The position numbers and the translations under genes were made by a program. Below are positions 25,713 to 33,876 of a stretch of 64,000 nucleotides of DNA, one piece after another. How positions within the stretch are numbered: position 1 is the stretch's first letter; every line of letters starts with the position of its first letter. The DNA lies in contig CAVTJP010000005.1 in assembly GCA_963735085.1 (NCBI GenBank), forward strand, positions 1,178,001 to 1,242,000, written 5' to 3'. The stretch comes from DATJGR01 sp963735085 (GTDB taxonomy: Bacteria; Pseudomonadota; Gammaproteobacteria; Pseudomonadales; Azotimanducaceae). The notes beneath the pieces are model-generated. The model ran no database searches. It worked only from the letters and a program-made list of their open reading frames with translations, and was not told the origin of the DNA.

Positions 25713-25717
25713 CCTCC
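25713..25717 (-). promoter_or_regulatory. Shine-Dalgarno deciding the TTG start of coaD
   Basis: On the minus strand the sequence reads GGGGGAGGCGGAATC then TTG. The GGAGG core is 7 bases from the TTG, so this rare start codon is well supported despite lacking an ATG. Confidence 0.75.
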
Positions 25718-25795
25718 CCCCAGTTCGAGTTCCCCGTTCCAGCGCCCCACCTCCGAAACGAAGGCCGCGATGGTATCGGAAAAGCGGTAGGCACC

Positions 25796-26341
25796 TCAAA
25801 CGTCGCGCATCACCAGTGTTGAGCAAACGTCACCGACGCGCGCAGTCTTTACCGTTCGCCAGTGATCGAGGTTCGGCGGTGAGTGAATGCTGGCCTCGAC
25901 GTAGACGATGGAGTTCCGGTGCAGATGCACGCCAACTTGGAGTGTATCCAGGCAGCGCTTCAGCAGATCCGACGTAAATGGCGGGTCGATGAAAACGATG
26001 TCCCAGCAGTCTTCATGCGTGCGCAGGAACTGGATCGCCGAGGATCGGCGGATTGTGCAATCGATGGCGCCGAGCCTCCGCGCATTATGCTTGAGCGCGC
26101 GGATGACTACCGGATCATCATCAACCAATGTCGCTGCCATGGCGCCGCGCGACAACGCTTCGAATCCGAGCGCACCGGATCCGGCGAACAGATCCAGGCA
26201 GCGAGCGCCGTCGATCGACGGCATCAGCCAGTTGAATAATGTTTCGCGTGCGCGATCGGGTGTCGGGCGAAGTGTCGGGCGCTTTGGGAATGCGAGCTTT
26301 CGTCGTCCCCACTTACCGCTGATAATGCGCACCTCGTTCAC
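25796..26341 (-). CDS. rsmD: 16S rRNA (guanine(966)-N(2))-methyltransferase
   Basis: 181 aa. SAM-dependent N6/N2 methyltransferase with VRIISGKWGRRKLAFP at the N-terminus, LRPTPDRARETLFNWL, the SAM motif CLDLFAGSGALGFEALSRGA and the catalytic IDPPFTS. The GTG at 26341 (VNEVRIISGKW) has GAGG about 6 bases upstream and gives the normal N-terminus. A longer frame to 26503 exists but overlaps ftsY on the other strand. Its divergent pairing with ftsY and linkage to coaD are common in proteobacteria. Confidence 0.95.
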   Translation of the reverse strand: MNEVRIISGKWGRRKLAFPKRPTLRPTPDRARETLFNWLMPSIDGARCLDLFAGSGALGFEALSRGAMAATLVDDDPVVIRALKHNARRLGAIDCTIRRSSAIQFLRTHEDCWDIVFIDPPFTSDLLKRCLDTLQVGVHLHRNSIVYVEASIHSPPNLDHWRTVKTARVGDVCSTLVMRDV

Positions 26342-26390
26342 GGCTGGCCTCGCAGGTCGAGCATGTGCAACCCGACAAAAGAGATCGATT

Positions 26391-27356
26391 GTGGTCCAGA
26401 ACGACGCCAACACCGAGCGGGGATTCTTTCGCCGCCTGCGCGGTGGACTCGCAAAGACGCGCAGCACGCTTGCGAGCGGGATTGGCAATCTGTTGCTCGG
26501 CAAAAAGGCGATCGACGATGCCGTTCTCGAAGAGCTCGAAGCCAGCCTGCTACGCGCGGATGTCGGAGTCGATGCCGCTCAGCGCATCATGGATGCACTG
26601 GCGCAACGGGTAAAGCGCAAGCAACTCAACGACACGGTTGCGCTCCATGGCGCACTGCGCACCGAACTTGTCGAGCTGTTGCAACCAATCGCTAAACCGC
26701 TTGAGATCGACGGCAAACACCGCCCCTTCGTAATTTTGGTGGTGGGCGTCAATGGCGCCGGTAAGACGACGACGATTGGAAAGCTCGGCCAGCGATTCAA
26801 ACGGGAGGGTAAATCGGTGCTGCTGGCTGCGGGCGATACGTTTCGGGCAGCTGCGGTCGAACAACTTAAAAGCTGGGGCGACCGCAATGGCATCCCGGTG
26901 ATCGCGCAGGCGCAGGGCTCGGACAGTGCTTCGGTGGTCTTCGACGCGGTCCGGTCCGGCCAGGCGCGGGCTGTGGATGTGGTGATCGCGGATACCGCCG
27001 GAAGGCTGCAGGCAAAAGCGAACCTGATGGAGGAGCTCGCTAAGATCAAACGTGTCGTGATGAAGCTCGATGCCGACGCGCCGCATGCTGTGCTGCTGGT
27101 GCTTGATGGCAGTGTTGGCCAGAACGCGCTGTCGCAGGTGAAAGAGTTTGATGCAGCCGTCGGGCTCACGGGGATGATTGTGACCAAGCTCGATGGTTCG
27201 GCGAAGGCGGGAATTCTGTTCGCAATCGCCAATTCCAGTCGATTTCCGGTGCATTTCGTCGGCGTCGGGGAAACCGCCGATGATCTGCGCCCATTTGACC
27301 CGGAGGCTTTCGTCGCGGCGCTGCTCTCGGACGAATCGAGCCCGCTAGTGTCATGA
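26391..27356 (+). CDS. ftsY: Signal recognition particle receptor FtsY
   Basis: 321 aa. The NG domain carries GVNGAGKTTTIGKLG (about residue 120), DTFRAAAVEQLKSWG, IADTAGRLQ and TKLDGSAKAGILF, ending with FVGVGETADDLRPFDPEAF. Residues 1-30 are basic (GFFRRLRGGLAKTRSTLASG) and could contact the membrane; the long acidic A domain of E. coli FtsY is absent. It targets SRP-ribosome complexes to SecYEG. The start is GTG at 26391; a long in-frame extension back to 25908 is antisense to rsmD and rejected. ftsE overlaps by 4 bp. Confidence 0.95.
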   Translation: MVQNDANTERGFFRRLRGGLAKTRSTLASGIGNLLLGKKAIDDAVLEELEASLLRADVGVDAAQRIMDALAQRVKRKQLNDTVALHGALRTELVELLQPIAKPLEIDGKHRPFVILVVGVNGAGKTTTIGKLGQRFKREGKSVLLAAGDTFRAAAVEQLKSWGDRNGIPVIAQAQGSDSASVVFDAVRSGQARAVDVVIADTAGRLQAKANLMEELAKIKRVVMKLDADAPHAVLLVLDGSVGQNALSQVKEFDAAVGLTGMIVTKLDGSAKAGILFAIANSSRFPVHFVGVGETADDLRPFDPEAFVAALLSDESSPLVS

Positions 27357-28054
27357 GCCAGATCGAGTTTCGTGAAGTCACCAAACGGTTCAGCAACGGC
27401 AGCGAAGCGTTGCGCGGCGTCTCGGTGACCTTCGACGAAGGATCGATGACGTTCCTTACCGGGCACTCGGGTGCCGGTAAGAGTACATTTCTGCGGCTTC
27501 TCCTGCGGCTCGATCTTCCCACGCGGGGCCAGATCTTCGTCAATGGCGTCAACATTGCTCAGCTGGCAGACCGACGAATTCCGATCTATCGGCAGAACAT
27601 TGGCGCGGTATTCCAAGACCATCATCTGCTCGCGCACCGTACGGTCTACCAGAACGTTGCGATCCCGTTGCAGGTCAGCGGAATGGCAGTTCGAGACGTC
27701 GGGCGTAGGGCTCGAGCAGCACTGTCGAGAGTGGGTTTGCTGGAAAAGGAGCATCTTCTGCCGACGCGGCTGTCGACCGGCGAGCAACAACGGGTGGGCA
27801 TTGCGCGCGCGGTCGTAAATCGACCGAAGCTGCTGCTGGCGGATGAGCCGACGGGCAATCTCGATCCTGAACTGTCCCTCGATATCATGCGTCTGTTCGA
27901 GCAGTTCCAAGAGGTCGGCACGACCGTGATCATCGCGAGCCACGATCGCGAACTCATCGCGGCAATGGGCAAGCCGATCGTTGAGTTGTCTCGTGGCGTT
28001 CTGGCTCACGCAGCGGGCGAAGGTGATGGCGAGACGACACAACTCAGCAACTGA
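27353..28054 (+). CDS. ftsE: Cell division ATP-binding protein FtsE
   Basis: 233-aa ABC ATPase that with FtsX controls periplasmic peptidoglycan hydrolase activation at the divisome. Walker A GHSGAGKSTFLRLL (about 37), Q-loop NIGAVFQDHHLLAHRTV, signature LSTGEQQRVGIARA (about 140), Walker B LLLADEPTGNLDP (about 160) and switch His ASHDRE. The signature has T in place of the usual G of LSGGE. ATG overlaps the ftsY stop (ATGA), and ftsX begins inside its 3' end. Confidence 0.97.
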   Translation: MSQIEFREVTKRFSNGSEALRGVSVTFDEGSMTFLTGHSGAGKSTFLRLLLRLDLPTRGQIFVNGVNIAQLADRRIPIYRQNIGAVFQDHHLLAHRTVYQNVAIPLQVSGMAVRDVGRRARAALSRVGLLEKEHLLPTRLSTGEQQRVGIARAVVNRPKLLLADEPTGNLDPELSLDIMRLFEQFQEVGTTVIIASHDRELIAAMGKPIVELSRGVLAHAAGEGDGETTQLSN

Positions 28055-29009
28055 CCCTTGGCGATCCGCCGCTGGCGCGCGCGGCACCACGGCGCGGATC
28101 AGGCGTTGGGTGCGCGATCACGGTCGCGTCGCCAGCGAAAGTTTGAGACATGTCAGCCAACGTATTGGAACCAGTGCGCTCGTCTGGCTGCTCATCGGGA
28201 TTGCGCTTGCGTTGCCGGGCGGTCTTTACCTGCTGCAAAAGAATCTCGCCGGCATGAGCGATCGGTGGGAAGGGCGGCCGGGCATCAGTGTCTATTTTCG
28301 CGTGGGTGCAGACAGTCAGGTGGCCCAGGCGTTGCGCGACGAGCTTGCTAAAGATCCTGAAGTGGAGCGTGTGACGCTCACTTCGGCGGACGACGCGCTG
28401 GCGGAGTTCAAGAAGTTCACTGGGGTCGGAGATGCGCTGGCCCACCTACAACGAAACCCGCTGCCGTCGTCGCTGCGCGTGATCTTGAAGAGAGGTACCA
28501 AGCCGGACCGATTCGAGTCGATTGCCACCGGCCTGCGTGCGCGCGCGGGAGTCGACGAGGTCAACGTTGAAACGACCTGGATCGAAAGAGTGCAGGCGAT
28601 AACTGAGGTTGTTGGACGCCTGAGTTGGATCCTAGCGGTGATGTTTGCACTCGGCGCGGTCTTGGTGACGGCCACTTCGGTGCGGCTGGCGATCGAGTCC
28701 CGGCTCGAGGAGTTGCGCGTCATGAAGCTAGTCGGTGCGACAAACGCCTACGTGCGGCGGCCGTTCCTCTACTTCGGTTTGTTTTACGGTTTGGGGGGCG
28801 GCATCGTCGGGGCCATGCTGATTAGCGCGGTGCTGGCCATCCTCGAAGCACCGCTCGCAACATTGTTGGGCAGCTACGGTCAGACTGTTGAACCTGCCGG
28901 CCTGGATCTGCTGTTCTTTGCAGCCCTGGTTTTGTGTGGCGGTGCCCTCGGTGTTGCGGGCGCACTGCTCGCGGCGCGCCAGCGGCTCTCCGGCTTGCAA
29001 GTGGTGTGA
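28026..29009 (+). CDS. ftsX: Cell division permease-like protein FtsX
   Basis: 327 aa. A basic cytoplasmic N-terminus, TM1 (SALVWLLIGIALALPGGLYL), a periplasmic domain with GISVYFRVGADSQVAQALRD and ETTWIERVQ, and three C-terminal helices including ILAVMFALGAVLVTATSVRL, then LEELRVMKLVGATNAYVRRP, the FtsX coupling segment. It forms the ABC complex with FtsE. The ATG at 28026 overlaps ftsE by 29 bp; GTG at 28023 is the adjacent alternative. Confidence 0.95.
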   Translation: MARRHNSATDPWRSAAGARGTTARIRRWVRDHGRVASESLRHVSQRIGTSALVWLLIGIALALPGGLYLLQKNLAGMSDRWEGRPGISVYFRVGADSQVAQALRDELAKDPEVERVTLTSADDALAEFKKFTGVGDALAHLQRNPLPSSLRVILKRGTKPDRFESIATGLRARAGVDEVNVETTWIERVQAITEVVGRLSWILAVMFALGAVLVTATSVRLAIESRLEELRVMKLVGATNAYVRRPFLYFGLFYGLGGGIVGAMLISAVLAILEAPLATLLGSYGQTVEPAGLDLLFFAALVLCGGALGVAGALLAARQRLSGLQVV

Positions 29010-29043
29010 TCGAAACCAGAACTCTCGGGAACCCATCCGACAC

Positions 29044-29073
29044 TTGGCACTCTAATGCCTGGACTGCTAATAT
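29044..29073 (+). promoter_or_regulatory. Putative promoter of rpoH
   Basis: TTGGCA (29044-29049) and TAATAT (29068-29073) with an 18-bp spacer lie in the 95-bp gap before rpoH. Both hexamers are partial matches. A dedicated rpoH promoter downstream of ftsX is expected because heat-shock sigma genes are separately regulated. Confidence 0.35.
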
Positions 29074-29104
29074 TTGCAGCCGATTGTTACGGGAGGTAGC
29101 AACG

Positions 29105-29971
29105 ATGACCACCAACTTGTTGGCTTTCAGCAGCCTTTCACCGGGCGGTGATCTGAACGCATATGTTCAGACGGCCAGCGGTTTCCCGATTTTGAGCGCG
29201 GAAGAAGAGAAGGCGTTGGCGGAGCGCTTCTTCTATGAGAACGACCTCGATGCGGCTCGCAAGCTCGTTCTATGCCACCTGCGATTCGTTGTTCATCTGG
29301 CGCGCAGCTACGCCGGATACGGCTTGTCCCACGGCGATTTGATCCAGGAAGGCAACGTCGGCCTGATGAAGGCCGTGAAGCGCTACAACCCCGAGGTCGG
29401 GGTGCGTCTCGTATCGTTTGCAGTGCATTGGATCAGGGCGGAAATGCACGAGTTCATCCTGCGAAACTGGCGGATCGTCAAGGTGGCCACGACCAAGGCG
29501 CAACGGAAGCTGTTCTTCAACCTGCGCAGCAGCAAGAACAAACTGGGCTGGCTCAATCAAGCCGAGACCGAAGCAGTGGCCCGAGACCTCGGCGTTGCGC
29601 CAGAGGTGGTTACACAGATGGAAGGTCGTTTGTCCGCGCACGATATGGCGTTCGACGGCGAGTCTGATGACGATGACGATGCGTGGGCTGCACCGTCGCA
29701 GTACCTTGAGGCCGTCGCAGCGGATCCGGCAGAGTTGGTTGCTAATCGAGAGCATGCATCGTCATCGAGCGACAGCTTGACGGCTGCGATGCGTGGCCTG
29801 GACATGCGCAGTCGAGACATTCTCGAAAGTCGCTGGCTGACTGATGGCAAAGCAACGCTGCATGAACTTGCAGCGCGGTACGGCGTGTCGGCAGAGCGGA
29901 TTCGGCAACTCGAAAAGAACGCGTTACGCAAGCTGAAAAAAGCGATGCAGCGGGAACTCACCCCGGCCTGA
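29105..29971 (+). CDS. rpoH: RNA polymerase sigma factor RpoH (sigma-32)
   Basis: 288 aa heat-shock sigma factor. Region 2 includes LCHLRFVVHLARSYAGYGL, HGDLIQEGNVGLMKAVKRY and FAVHWIRAEMHEFILRNWR. The RpoH box QRKLFFNLRSSK (from about 133), a mark of sigma-32, follows. Region 4 holds LHELAARYGVSAERIRQLEKNALRK, the -35 binding helix-turn-helix, given here as ARYGVSAERIRQLEKNALRK. GGGAGGT is 7 bases before the ATG. It follows ftsEX as in E. coli and Pseudomonas. Confidence 0.97.
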   Translation: MTTNLLAFSSLSPGGDLNAYVQTASGFPILSAEEEKALAERFFYENDLDAARKLVLCHLRFVVHLARSYAGYGLSHGDLIQEGNVGLMKAVKRYNPEVGVRLVSFAVHWIRAEMHEFILRNWRIVKVATTKAQRKLFFNLRSSKNKLGWLNQAETEAVARDLGVAPEVVTQMEGRLSAHDMAFDGESDDDDDAWAAPSQYLEAVAADPAELVANREHASSSSDSLTAAMRGLDMRSRDILESRWLTDGKATLHELAARYGVSAERIRQLEKNALRKLKKAMQRELTPA

Positions 29972-30027
29972 TCCGTTCTGTGCGCTTGTTCTGCTAAGGT
30001 GGTTCATCCGTCGCTGTGGGTTGTCGT

Positions 30028-30417
30028 GTGCAACTGGATCGGCTGTTTCTCACGCTGGGTGCCGCGAGTGGCGCCGTCTCAGTCGTACTCGGTGCGTTTG
30101 CTGCCCACGGACTGAAGACGCGCCTCGATCCGGCCGACCTCAGCGCGTTTCACACGGGCGTCATGTACCAATTCTTTCATAGCGTTGGGCTGTGTCTGGT
30201 CGCAATCTGGCTACACCAACTCGGGAATGGCGCAACCGTCCGCGGTGCTGCATCGTTCGCCGCGGTGGCCTTCTGCATCGGCATCGTCCTGTTCTGCGGA
30301 AGCCTGTACGGATTGTCGTTGGGTGGTCCGCGATGGCTTGGACCGATCACGCCGTTGGGCGGTCTGGCATTCATTGTCGGTTGGGCGGGCTTTGCGTGGA
30401 GCGCATGGCGCAATTGA
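30028..30417 (+). CDS. DUF423 small integral membrane protein
   Basis: 129 aa, four hydrophobic helices. Family signs are LGAASGAVSVVLGAFAAHGL near the N-terminus, LSAFHTGVMYQFFHSVGL and the C-terminal GPITPLGGLAFIVGWAGFA. DUF423 (YgdD-type) proteins are widespread inner-membrane proteins without an assigned role. Start chosen at GTG 30028 because the conserved region begins at QLDRLFLTLG; GTG at 30016 is in frame. trmB begins inside its 3' end, suggesting coupling. Confidence 0.88.
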   Translation: MQLDRLFLTLGAASGAVSVVLGAFAAHGLKTRLDPADLSAFHTGVMYQFFHSVGLCLVAIWLHQLGNGATVRGAASFAAVAFCIGIVLFCGSLYGLSLGGPRWLGPITPLGGLAFIVGWAGFAWSAWRN

Positions 30418-31097
30418 GTCGGCGTGTCTATATTCGGCGACAGGGCAGGATGACGCAGGCCCAGGCGCGCGCCCTTGGAGCGCCGTTGGAGCGTTATCGC
30501 ATCCCGATGTCGGAGACCGTGGTGCCGTGGTCATCGATTTTCGCGCGCGAAGCAGCGTTGTGCCTCGAGATTGGTTTTGGCATGGGGCATGCGCTGGTAG
30601 CCACGGCACAGCGGCATCCGGAGTGGAACTGCGTTGGCGTCGAAGTTTACCGCCCCGGCATTGGCGCGCTAGTGAACGCTGTTGCCGATGCCGAACTCGA
30701 CAACGTCCGAATCATCGAGGGCGACGCCCGTGATGTATTGACCAACATGGTTGCTGAGTTGCTGTTGCACCGTGTGTGGATTTTCTTTCCCGACCCCTGG
30801 CCCAAATCGAAACATCACAAGCGGCGTCTCATCAACGCCGAGTTTGCCGCGTTGGTGGCAAGCCGTTTGGCACCGCAGGGGCAGCTTCAGGTGGCCACTG
30901 ATTGGCAACACTACGCAGAAGCGATGCGTGCGGTGCTCGACGAGGAACCGGGCTTGGTCAATGTCGTCGGCGCGGGCCTGTTCGCTGCGCCTAACGACGA
31001 ACGAGTGACGACTCGGTTTGAGGCGCGTGGTGTGCGCCTCGGCCATCGCGTGTGGGAACTTACCTATTCCCGCCGGACGCCTACAGAAATTCGCTGA
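30405..31097 (+). CDS. trmB: tRNA (guanine(46)-N(7))-methyltransferase
   Basis: 230 aa SAM-dependent enzyme that makes m7G46 in tRNA. Visible parts are LCLEIGFGMGHALVATAQRH (SAM-binding motif I), NCVGVEVYRPGIGALV, the family signature FFPDPWPKSKHHKRRLI (about residue 128) and LQVATDWQHYAEAM. The ATG at 30405 gives MAQLSRRVYIRRQGRMT, the usual start, with GGAG just upstream and 13 bp overlap with DUF423. Its 3' end overlaps the convergent hemW by 17 bp. Confidence 0.96.
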   Translation: MAQLSRRVYIRRQGRMTQAQARALGAPLERYRIPMSETVVPWSSIFAREAALCLEIGFGMGHALVATAQRHPEWNCVGVEVYRPGIGALVNAVADAELDNVRIIEGDARDVLTNMVAELLLHRVWIFFPDPWPKSKHHKRRLINAEFAALVASRLAPQGQLQVATDWQHYAEAMRAVLDEEPGLVNVVGAGLFAAPNDERVTTRFEARGVRLGHRVWELTYSRRTPTEIR

Positions 31098-32211
31098 CTA
31101 CAGTGTCGAGGTGACGCAGACCGAGCGGGGTAACGCCCAGACGGTCAGCACGCATCAATCCGCGAGCCTGCTGCACGCGCCAGCGCGCTTCGATCGTCTT
31201 CGTTGGGCAACCGGTCCGCTCGTAAAACACCAGCTCAGAAACGCCGTCTATCAAACGCAACGCATTCAACAAGAACTCACCCGGCAGCGACGCAACGGAG
31301 ATGGGGTCCTGTGAACGCAACCTGTTGGGTGGCAACGACAGATAACGGGAGGGCGCCAAAGGTTTGCTGGTGCGAATGATTGCGTTGCGCGCGTGACTGC
31401 TGATCTTGCCGTGCGCGCCCGCGCCGATGCCGAGATAGTCGCCAAACGTCCAATAGTTGAGATTATGTCGCGCCTCTTGCCCGGCCCGGGAAAATGCCGA
31501 CACTTCGTAGCGCTGCAACTGGGCCTTTGCAAGTAATTCGAGGCCCGCCGCTTCGATATCGGCAAGTACGTCATCGCTCGGCAACGCAGGTGGATGCAGC
31601 GCGAACTCGGTACGTGGCTCGATGGTCAGTTGATACCAGGAGATGTGCGAAGCACCAAGCGATAGCGCGCGCGCAAGATCCGCTATAGCGCCTTCGAGAG
31701 TCTGCTGCGGCAACCCGTACATCAAATCGAGATTGAAGCGCTCAAAACCCGCACTTATCGCTGCGGCTACAGCGCGTTGGGTGTCATCGGGACTGTGTAT
31801 CCGACCCAGCGATATCAGATGTGCTGGATCGAACGACTGCGCACCGATCGAGAGCCGGTTCACGCCGGCGGCGTGGTATGCCTCGAAATTGTTCTCGTCC
31901 ATCGTGCCGGGGTTGGCTTCAAGGGTGATTTCCGCACCGTCTGCCAGATGAACGCGGTCTCGAACACCGTCCAACAGCGCGGCAATGGTGCGACCTGATA
32001 TCAGGCTCGGCGTACCCCCGCCCATGAAAATCGTATCGATCGGGCGGCGATCGATGAGTTCAACGTCGTGTTCGAGATCGCGAAGCAGTTGGGCGAGATA
32101 CTCCGATTCCGGGATTGCTCCTTTCGTCGGATGGGAGTTGAAATCGCAGTACGGGCATTTGCGTACACACCACGGAAAGTGGATGTACAGCGACAATGGT
32201 ATGTCCTTCAT
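31081..32211 (-). CDS. hemW: Radical SAM heme chaperone HemW (coproporphyrinogen III oxidase-like)
   Basis: 376 aa. Radical SAM cluster ligands are C15, C19 and C22 in CVRKCPYCDF, followed by IDTIFMGGGTPSLISGRTI and LTLEANPGTMD-type segment (seen as ITLEANPGTMDENNF), RLSIGAQSFDPAHL and NYWTFGDYLGIGAGAHGKI. HemW was often named HemN but inserts heme into target proteins rather than oxidising coproporphyrinogen. The ATG overlaps the rdgB stop (4 bp), in the same order as in Pseudomonas (metX-metW-DUF4426-rdgB-hemW). Confidence 0.93.
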   Translation of the reverse strand: MKDIPLSLYIHFPWCVRKCPYCDFNSHPTKGAIPESEYLAQLLRDLEHDVELIDRRPIDTIFMGGGTPSLISGRTIAALLDGVRDRVHLADGAEITLEANPGTMDENNFEAYHAAGVNRLSIGAQSFDPAHLISLGRIHSPDDTQRAVAAAISAGFERFNLDLMYGLPQQTLEGAIADLARALSLGASHISWYQLTIEPRTEFALHPPALPSDDVLADIEAAGLELLAKAQLQRYEVSAFSRAGQEARHNLNYWTFGDYLGIGAGAHGKISSHARNAIIRTSKPLAPSRYLSLPPNRLRSQDPISVASLPGEFLLNALRLIDGVSELVFYERTGCPTKTIEARWRVQQARGLMRADRLGVTPLGLRHLDTVVSEFL

Positions 32212-32822
32212 GCGCGATTGAGGCGGCGCAGTTCTTCAAGCGCGCGTTGCATCGATCCGATGAGGATCGCCACGGCCTTGCCTCGGTGACTGATCTGGTT
32301 CTTCAGCGGCGCCGATAGTTCAGCCGCCGTTTGATCCAGACCATCGACGAGAAAGTGGGCGTCGTAGCCGAAACCGCCATGACCCGTTGGCGTGTCGACA
32401 ATGTGTCCGTTCCACGTTGCGGTTGTAATCAACGGCGCTGGATCGTCTGCGCTGCGCATGAAGACGAGCGCGCAGTAATAATACGCGGTTCGATCGGTGT
32501 GATTCGATAGTGCGTCGATCAATTTCGAGTTGTTGGCTTGCGAATTCGATGGTGAACCCGCGTAGCGTGCCGAACGAACGCCCGGCGCGCCGGCCAACGC
32601 AGCCACCACCAGCCCGGAGTCGTCGGCAATCGCCGGGCGCCGGCTCGCCGCTGCCGCATGGCGGGCTTTGATTAATGCGTTCTCCACGAAGGTCGTGGCG
32701 GTTTCGTCCGCGGCATCGATACCCAGTTCATTTTGCGAGGTGAGTACCACGCCGAGCGGCGATAGCAGCATATTCAATTCGGCGAGCTTGCCGACATTGT
32801 CGCTTGCTAGAACTACATTCAT
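32208..32822 (-). CDS. rdgB: XTP/dITP diphosphatase
   Basis: 204 aa house-cleaning nucleotidase that hydrolyses dITP, ITP and XTP. Seen: VVLASDNVGKLAELNMLLS, ETATTFVENALIKARHAAA, AIADDSGLVVAALAGAPGV, SARYAGSPSNSQANN, GGFGYDAHFLVDG and the closing SHRGKA. Overlaps by 4 bp on both sides (DUF4426 gene upstream, hemW downstream). Confidence 0.96.
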   Translation of the reverse strand: MNVVLASDNVGKLAELNMLLSPLGVVLTSQNELGIDAADETATTFVENALIKARHAAAASRRPAIADDSGLVVAALAGAPGVRSARYAGSPSNSQANNSKLIDALSNHTDRTAYYYCALVFMRSADDPAPLITTATWNGHIVDTPTGHGGFGYDAHFLVDGLDQTAAELSAPLKNQISHRGKAVAILIGSMQRALEELRRLNRA

Positions 32823-33244
32823 TGGGGCGCTACGTACATGCGCTGCTGAAATTCGAAATGGAGCGGTGCATGGCTGGGCAGGTTCACGGCGATGCGAAAT
32901 CGCAGAACATCCTGATCCGTATAGCGAATCTGAGCAATGTGATAGATCGATTGTCCTTCTCGTATCGTCGAGAAACTGAGTGTGGAGCTGGCGCTCAAAA
33001 GGTTCATGGCCTCGCCGGTCACCGCTCCCGACAATGCGGCACCGTCGCGATCGAGCACCGCGACGTTTATGATGGCTCGGTCTTTGGCGCGCACGACGCC
33101 ATATCGGGCGGCCACCTCGGGTTGCAGGAACAGAGTGTTGACGACGGCGTAGTGAACTTCGACGTCGCCGAAGTCCTTGAACTGGTCTGCCGCTGCCGTG
33201 GACGCAATCAGCGCGAAGAAAACAATGAGCATGATTCGGGTCAC
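32819..33244 (-). CDS. DUF4426 domain-containing exported protein
   Basis: 141 aa with a short signal peptide (IMLIVFFALIASTAAA, cleavage near ADQF). The rest (DFGDVEVHYAVVNTLFLQPE, YGVVRAKDRAIINVAVL, APLHFEFQQRMYVAPQ) matches the DUF4426 family, which is almost always found beside metW. Function is unknown; the genomic link to methionine synthesis is conserved but unexplained. It overlaps metW and rdgB by 4 bp each. Confidence 0.88.
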   Translation of the reverse strand: MTRIMLIVFFALIASTAAADQFKDFGDVEVHYAVVNTLFLQPEVAARYGVVRAKDRAIINVAVLDRDGAALSGAVTGEAMNLLSASSTLSFSTIREGQSIYHIAQIRYTDQDVLRFRIAVNLPSHAPLHFEFQQRMYVAPQ

Positions 33245-33876
33245 TGCGCTCGCCCCAGATGATAGAACGCGGTGGTACCCATCAGATTCGGAAACCGACT
33301 GACCATCGGATGATTATCGTACTCACTGTTCACGACGAACCGCTTGATGATCGTCAAATGCTTCTCCGCACACAGCGATTCGAAATCGGCGAACGTGCAC
33401 AAGTGAATGTTTGGTGTGTCGTACCATCGGTGCGGCAAGTGCTTTGCAACCGGCATCTTGCCACGGCTCGCCAGGAACAGCCGGCATCGCCAATGTGCGA
33501 AGTTCGGAAACGTCACAATGCATTCACGACCAATGCGAAGCATTTCGTCCAACATCACGTCGGGACGTTTGACGCTTTGCAGTGTGTCCGTCATCACCAC
33601 CAGGTCAAAACTGTCGGATGCGAAATTCGTCAGGCCCTGATCGAGGTCCTGTTCGATGACGTTCACCCCAACGTTGATGCAACTCGTAATCATTTCTGCG
33701 TTGATCTCGAGTCCATACCCATTGACACCCTTGGTGCGCTTCAAATGCGCAAGCAACTCTCCATCGCCGCAGCCGAGGTCGAGCACCCGTGCGGTAGATT
33801 GGACGAGATCGGCGATGATAGAGATGTCAGGCCTCACGAGCGTTGCCCGGCCACCGTCAAGAGTCGATGCATGCAT
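33241..33876 (-). CDS. metW: Methionine biosynthesis protein MetW
   Basis: 211 aa class I methyltransferase-fold protein. Motif I is RVLDLGCGDGELLAHLKRT, followed by GYGLEINAEMITSCINVGV, FDLVVMTDTLQSVKRPDVML and FPNFAHWRCRLFLASRGKMP, which is the MetW hallmark. MetW partners MetX in the pathway; its own reaction has been unclear. It begins inside the end of metX (20 bp overlap), giving tight coupling. Confidence 0.95.
   Translation of the reverse strand: MHASTLDGGRATLVRPDISIIADLVQSTARVLDLGCGDGELLAHLKRTKGVNGYGLEINAEMITSCINVGVNVIEQDLDQGLTNFASDSFDLVVMTDTLQSVKRPDVMLDEMLRIGRECIVTFPNFAHWRCRLFLASRGKMPVAKHLPHRWYDTPNIHLCTFADFESLCAEKHLTIIKRFVVNSEYDNHPMVSRFPNLMGTTAFYHLGRAQ

Noticed and set aside
26579..28090. 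A long open frame (about 503 codons) on the minus strand across ftsY and ftsE
   Set aside because: It is wholly antisense to two well-supported genes, has low-complexity composition and matches no family; long shadow frames are expected in GC-rich DNA.
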